A stretch of 64,000 nt of DNA, from assembly GCA_022316685.1 (NCBI GenBank), contig JAKJHU010000184.1, forward strand, positions 1 through 64,000, read 5' to 3'. The position numbers were made by a program, and so were the translations under genes. The DNA comes from Progne subis subis (taxonomy: Eukaryota > Chordata > Aves > Passeriformes > Hirundinidae). Below the pieces are notes generated by a model. It ran no database searches, was not told the DNA's origin, and saw only the letters and a list, made by a program, of their open reading frames with translations. Below, one piece after another: positions 60,176-64,000 of this stretch; the first letter of the stretch is position 1; the number at the start of each line of letters is the position of its first letter.

Positions 60176-63100
60176 GAGAAAGTTCTTGAATTTAGAACTT
60201 TGGTTTGCAGGTGCAAACAAGTCAGTTTGTTAAGACGTTGGTATGGTGGAAGAGAAAAATGCAGGAATGTTTGTGTAAAGTGATTGTCTTGGAAAAATAT
60301 GCGATTGTGTCTTTTAGAAAGAAATAATTTCTTTTGGTGATTTTTTTGAGGTGGGGAATATATTCCCCAGAGCAAAGGAGAAGCAGGACACGGGTGACAG
60401 AGATAATGAAGTGCAGGAGAGCAGGTTCAGGGAAGGGATGTAACGGGAAGGAGGGATGGGAGCGATGAATAGTAATGGTGGATAACCTAACTGGGTTATG
60501 TCTTTTTTTGGCACTACGGAGAAAGGGTTCTAATGAAATGACAACACATTCCGAAGTGACAAGGAAATGACGTGCATTATAAATAATTAACCTGTGGCAC
60601 TTGTTGCTGCAGGGGAAGTTTGGGGTGAGAGCTGAGGAGAGGTTGCAGGCTCCCCTCGGGCTGGCTGCATGTGACACTGACCCTGAGCAGCCCCGCTGGC
60701 ATAGAACAGTATTATGATAATTTGAAGTAGATAAAAGAGGAAGAAATGAAAGGCTTGGCAGCCCCGTTGCTCGCTGCAATGGTGACAGGAGTGCTGCGTG
60801 TGGAAGGCTGGGATGTGCCACTGCAGGAACCAGAGGTGTCGGGAGTCTCTCTGCTCTGGGCTGAAAGCAGGCACGGTAATGGCCAGATCGGGTGTATCCC
60901 ACAGCTGCCTCCGGCCTGCCCCCCGGCAGGTGTCTGACAGCCCTGAGCGCAGTCTGTACTGCACTCCTGCAGGCTGCCCTGCGAGGGCTCTGTGCCCCAT
61001 CCCGTGCCTTGGTGCCATGTCCCGCTGCATCCCTGTGTCAGGTGCTGCTCTGACTTCCCTGTCCTTGGAGCTGCCTGTGTTGGAAGGCTGGAGTGTAACA
61101 GTGAAGCCCAGGAGATGGTGATGGGTGCCAGCAAACAGCTGGAGCACACACTGGCTGCTGGAGGGGTGCTGCCCCACAGGGCTAGGGTTTGGCTGCCCAG
61201 AGCAGACAGACTGTGAAGGCCATGTGGTTTCAGCCTCCCTCTCCAGGAGGGTTTCTGTGGTCACAAGAACATTCTTACACGTGTGGTGTAGATGAAGATC
61301 TGATGGCCAGCTCAGATTAAATCATAGGCTTCCCTCTCTGTTTTTATTTCCTTCAAGTACTTGCTTTATTCTGCTGCTTCAGTGTTGGTGGGGAGGTGGT
61401 AGGGACACAAGGATGCCTGTAATTAGGGGGATGAGCCTCAGCACCTCTTGATTCCTAAATAGTGGATGATTTCTGCTCAGGATGATTCCTGCTCAGGAAC
61501 TGATGGATAATCTGCAGACATCACTTTCTGACACTGAGGAAGTCATGCGTGTTGGGTTGTAAAAGGCCTTGTGGTAACTCCGTTACTTTCAGAAGCTTAA
61601 TAGGTGTTTTCCTTAGGCATATTTTCGATGGGAATGCTGTAAACAGCATGTTAGCTAAGGCCAGCTCGCTAAGGTGAAACTGCAGGAAAAGTTCACATCC
61701 CATTCGTTATGATTTATGTTCATGCCAAGGATGATTTTTGCAACTATGAGTTTATCACCAGATTCCTGCTGCTACTCCTGTCTGGAGGGAAGGGCGAGGG
61801 AGGATCTGGCAGAGTTCAATTGCTGCCCTGGGAATTCCTACCCTTCAGTGTGTCCTGCCGTGCCCAGCCCTACACACGGGGCTCTCCTTTCCCTTGCGTG
61901 ACTGGTGGTCTCCACTGTTTGTGTGCCTTAAGGATTAGAGCAGTTGCCTACGATTATTATTTTTAATTTAATTTTACTAACAATTATATACTGTAAACTC
62001 AGTTTCCCAAGTTATGCAGCAAAGTAAACAACATTTCTTTCCTCTTACCCCATAGTTATTTACCAAAAGGATAAACGTGTAAATATGTTTGAATGCTGTC
62101 CTCGGTGACATTTGGAGCCTGCTCTGCCGAGGATATGTGCAATTGCAATTCCATTAGTGTCAGAGAGCGTTCCCAGCAATTAACAAGGAAAGAGAAGGGA
62201 CTATTAAAACCGTGTTGTAGTCATGATGAAACTTCAATACATCCTAAGATAAGAAAATACAGTAATAAGAAAATAGAGCGAGGTGAAGGCTTTGTGTGGT
62301 TCCCTTGAGGATGCTGGCGCCCACTCTCCCTTCAGCAGTCTGTGCAGGAGGAATGTCCTAGTCAGTGCTTTGCCCAGAGAAAAAAGCCAGAGACAAATGT
62401 TGGCTTACCCTGATCTGTGCATTCAGAGCCAGCAGTAAGTTCTGCTGTTCTGAAGATGCTCTGAAGCCTCTTCAACAGCCCCAGAGGCAGCGACAGGAGA
62501 GCACCAGCAGCACCCTGAGCTGGGGCAGGCTGACAGATATGAGGTTTCCTGTGCCCACTGGGCAGTTTGGGGGCTGGGATTGATGTGTGCAGACCTCAGG
62601 GTGAAATCTCACTATCTATCAGAAGAACTGATTTTCCTAAAGGGTCAATTAATTTTTTTTTAAATGTCTACTTTCTGTCAACTCCTACCCTGTGAAATAG
62701 TCCATGTTTCAGATTATGTGAATTTAATTGTTATAGAAGAATTCTTTTATCCAAAATATCTTTATTTTAAGTAGCTGGAAAGAAAAAAAATTGCAATAGG
62801 TACAATCTATCCTCAGTAAAATCTGACTCAAGTTCTCACAATTCAGCTTGATTAATCTTGAGTTTTTGAAGGTAAAATTGCTGTTGGTACAAATTAGTAA
62901 GAACAGCAGCGGTGTGTAAGGTGACAGCACTTTCACAAGGGTGCAAAATCCTGCAGTTTGGGTTAATTTTGGTTTGTACAGGTTGTACAGGAAAACTGAG
63001 GCAGCCAGACCTGAGGAAAATGCAGCTGGGCCTGAGTTTGGCGTGGCCAGATTGTAACTCCCATAAGGCAAGTGCGTGACCAGCATTAGCCCAGCCTGGG

Positions 63101-64000
63101 GCATGGGCCAGCTCAGCTTGGCTCTTTCTGTCCTTCCACAGCCCCGCTACCTCCTGGAGCTGCCCTGATCTGAGCACTGTGATAAAATGTACAAATCCTG
63201 TGCACTCGTGGGACCTTTGCTTTGGGCAGATAGGCCAAATGCCTGTTTTCTCAGAAAAATATTTTTGGTACATAGCTATGCAAGGTGTATATGGGTAGCC
63301 GAATGGAGTGAATTTCCGCAGAATAAAAAGCAGTAAGTACTAGATAGGTTGAAATATGTCCAGTCCTTTGTTGTTTTGAGCAGAGCTGCAGAGCCCGCTG
63401 TGGTTATCCTGGCTGTGCTGGGCTCCTTTTGTCAGTCCTTCTTGTGAATGTACAGGTGGCAGTTCCAGCATCTGCAGTGTTTCCAGGTTTTCCTGTGGGA
63501 AGTGTACCTCGCTGTCCGCCCTGGGGCAGGCTGCTCTTGTAAAAGGAATTTCTTTTCCCTTATGTAACTTGTTGGTGTTACATCCAGAGTCGGCTCTTGC
63601 AAAAGTGCGTCAGTCTCGCTTGCAGTGGCACAGAAAAAACTTAGCAGAGCGTGCACTGAATTCCCCCCTTATCTCTCTATAGCACATTTTATGTATCTTG
63701 TAGTGAGATGTTTTGTTTCTACAGTTTCAGACTTCGTGTTTCAGAAGATTAATAGACTTAGCAGCCCTGTTTGCTCAGTTTAGCAGCGATAACAATGTAA
63801 TAAGTCATGAGACGGTCGCAGATCATCTGGCAAGGTGAAATATGCCTTGGACTCGAACTTGGAGCAGGTATTATTTGCAGAGAAAAGTGAAATGTTGAAA
63901 GCATTATAAATAGCGTGTCCTGGCTTGGGTGGCTGTGGGTTCAGGTCTGCCTGCAGAGCCTGCACAGGAGGCAGCTGATGGCATCTGCATTCCCCCTCGG
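60176..64000. other. Downstream of CpG island, presumed first intron
   Basis: CpG-poor sequence with AT-rich stretches (61950-62060, 62640-62880). No coding exon is recognised. If the island is the MBNL1 promoter, this is the beginning of its long first intron. Confidence 0.45.

Noticed and set aside
58857..60375. 415- and 496-codon minus-strand frames in the right-hand CpG island
   Set aside because: Ala/Arg/Pro-rich composition and the 38-bp array explain the lack of stops. No domain is visible, and splice-donor sites point to plus-strand transcription.
1..64000. tRNA, rRNA or known microRNA genes
   Set aside because: I found no cloverleaf with A/B boxes, rRNA segment or recognisable microRNA hairpin by eye. 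A covariance-model scan would settle it.

Overview
The window is vertebrate, almost certainly bird, nuclear DNA. Coding exons have canonical GT-AG boundaries, the interspersed repeats are short 3'-end fragments of CR1 LINEs (the dominant avian retroposon), introns are compact, and the gene order matches the IGSF10 - AADAC - SUCNR1 - (MBNL1) block known from human 3q25 and from birds. No database search was possible; identities come from reading translated exons against remembered family motifs.

Layout. (1) 1-5252, minus strand: the 5' part of IGSF10, an LRR/immunoglobulin extracellular protein. Four exons join in frame: signal peptide and LRR N-cap, one LRR exon, the main LRR exon, and the start of a giant exon with the LRR C-cap, two Ig domains and a low-complexity linker. 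That exon stays open to the left edge, so the 3' part of the gene lies outside. The linker contains fifteen exact-length 27-bp repeats translated as a 9-residue Pro-rich repeat. (2) 5253-6600: GC-rich upstream region of IGSF10 with a noncoding minisatellite. (3) 6.6-27.6 kb: no recognisable gene; CR1 fragments, several minisatellites and one CpG-rich patch near 24.6-24.9 kb. (4) 28057-35261, plus strand: a complete five-exon AADAC-type microsomal serine esterase (403 residues) with an intact catalytic triad. (5) 41199-42149, plus strand: the main coding exon of SUCNR1, the succinate GPCR. The initiator ATG must lie in an upstream exon; 39863-39865 is the best candidate. (6) 42.2-58.6 kb: no recognisable coding sequence, but a very large 12-bp minisatellite, a perfect 26-bp palindrome, and a CpG-rich patch at 54.0-55.4 kb. 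(7) 58.6-60.2 kb: a strong CpG island with splice-donor-like sites facing right, best read as a 5' noncoding first-exon/promoter region, by synteny probably of MBNL1. No MBNL1 coding sequence lies in the window.

The three protein genes form no pathway; their proximity is conserved synteny. The most unusual property is the density of GC-rich minisatellites: more than ten unrelated unit sequences in 64 kb. One is translated within IGSF10, one fills most of AADAC intron 2, one ends next to the proposed SUCNR1 start exon, and two lie in the right-hand CpG island. Most of the long open reading frames outside the genes are by-products of these arrays. I found no clear sign of a new multi-gene system.
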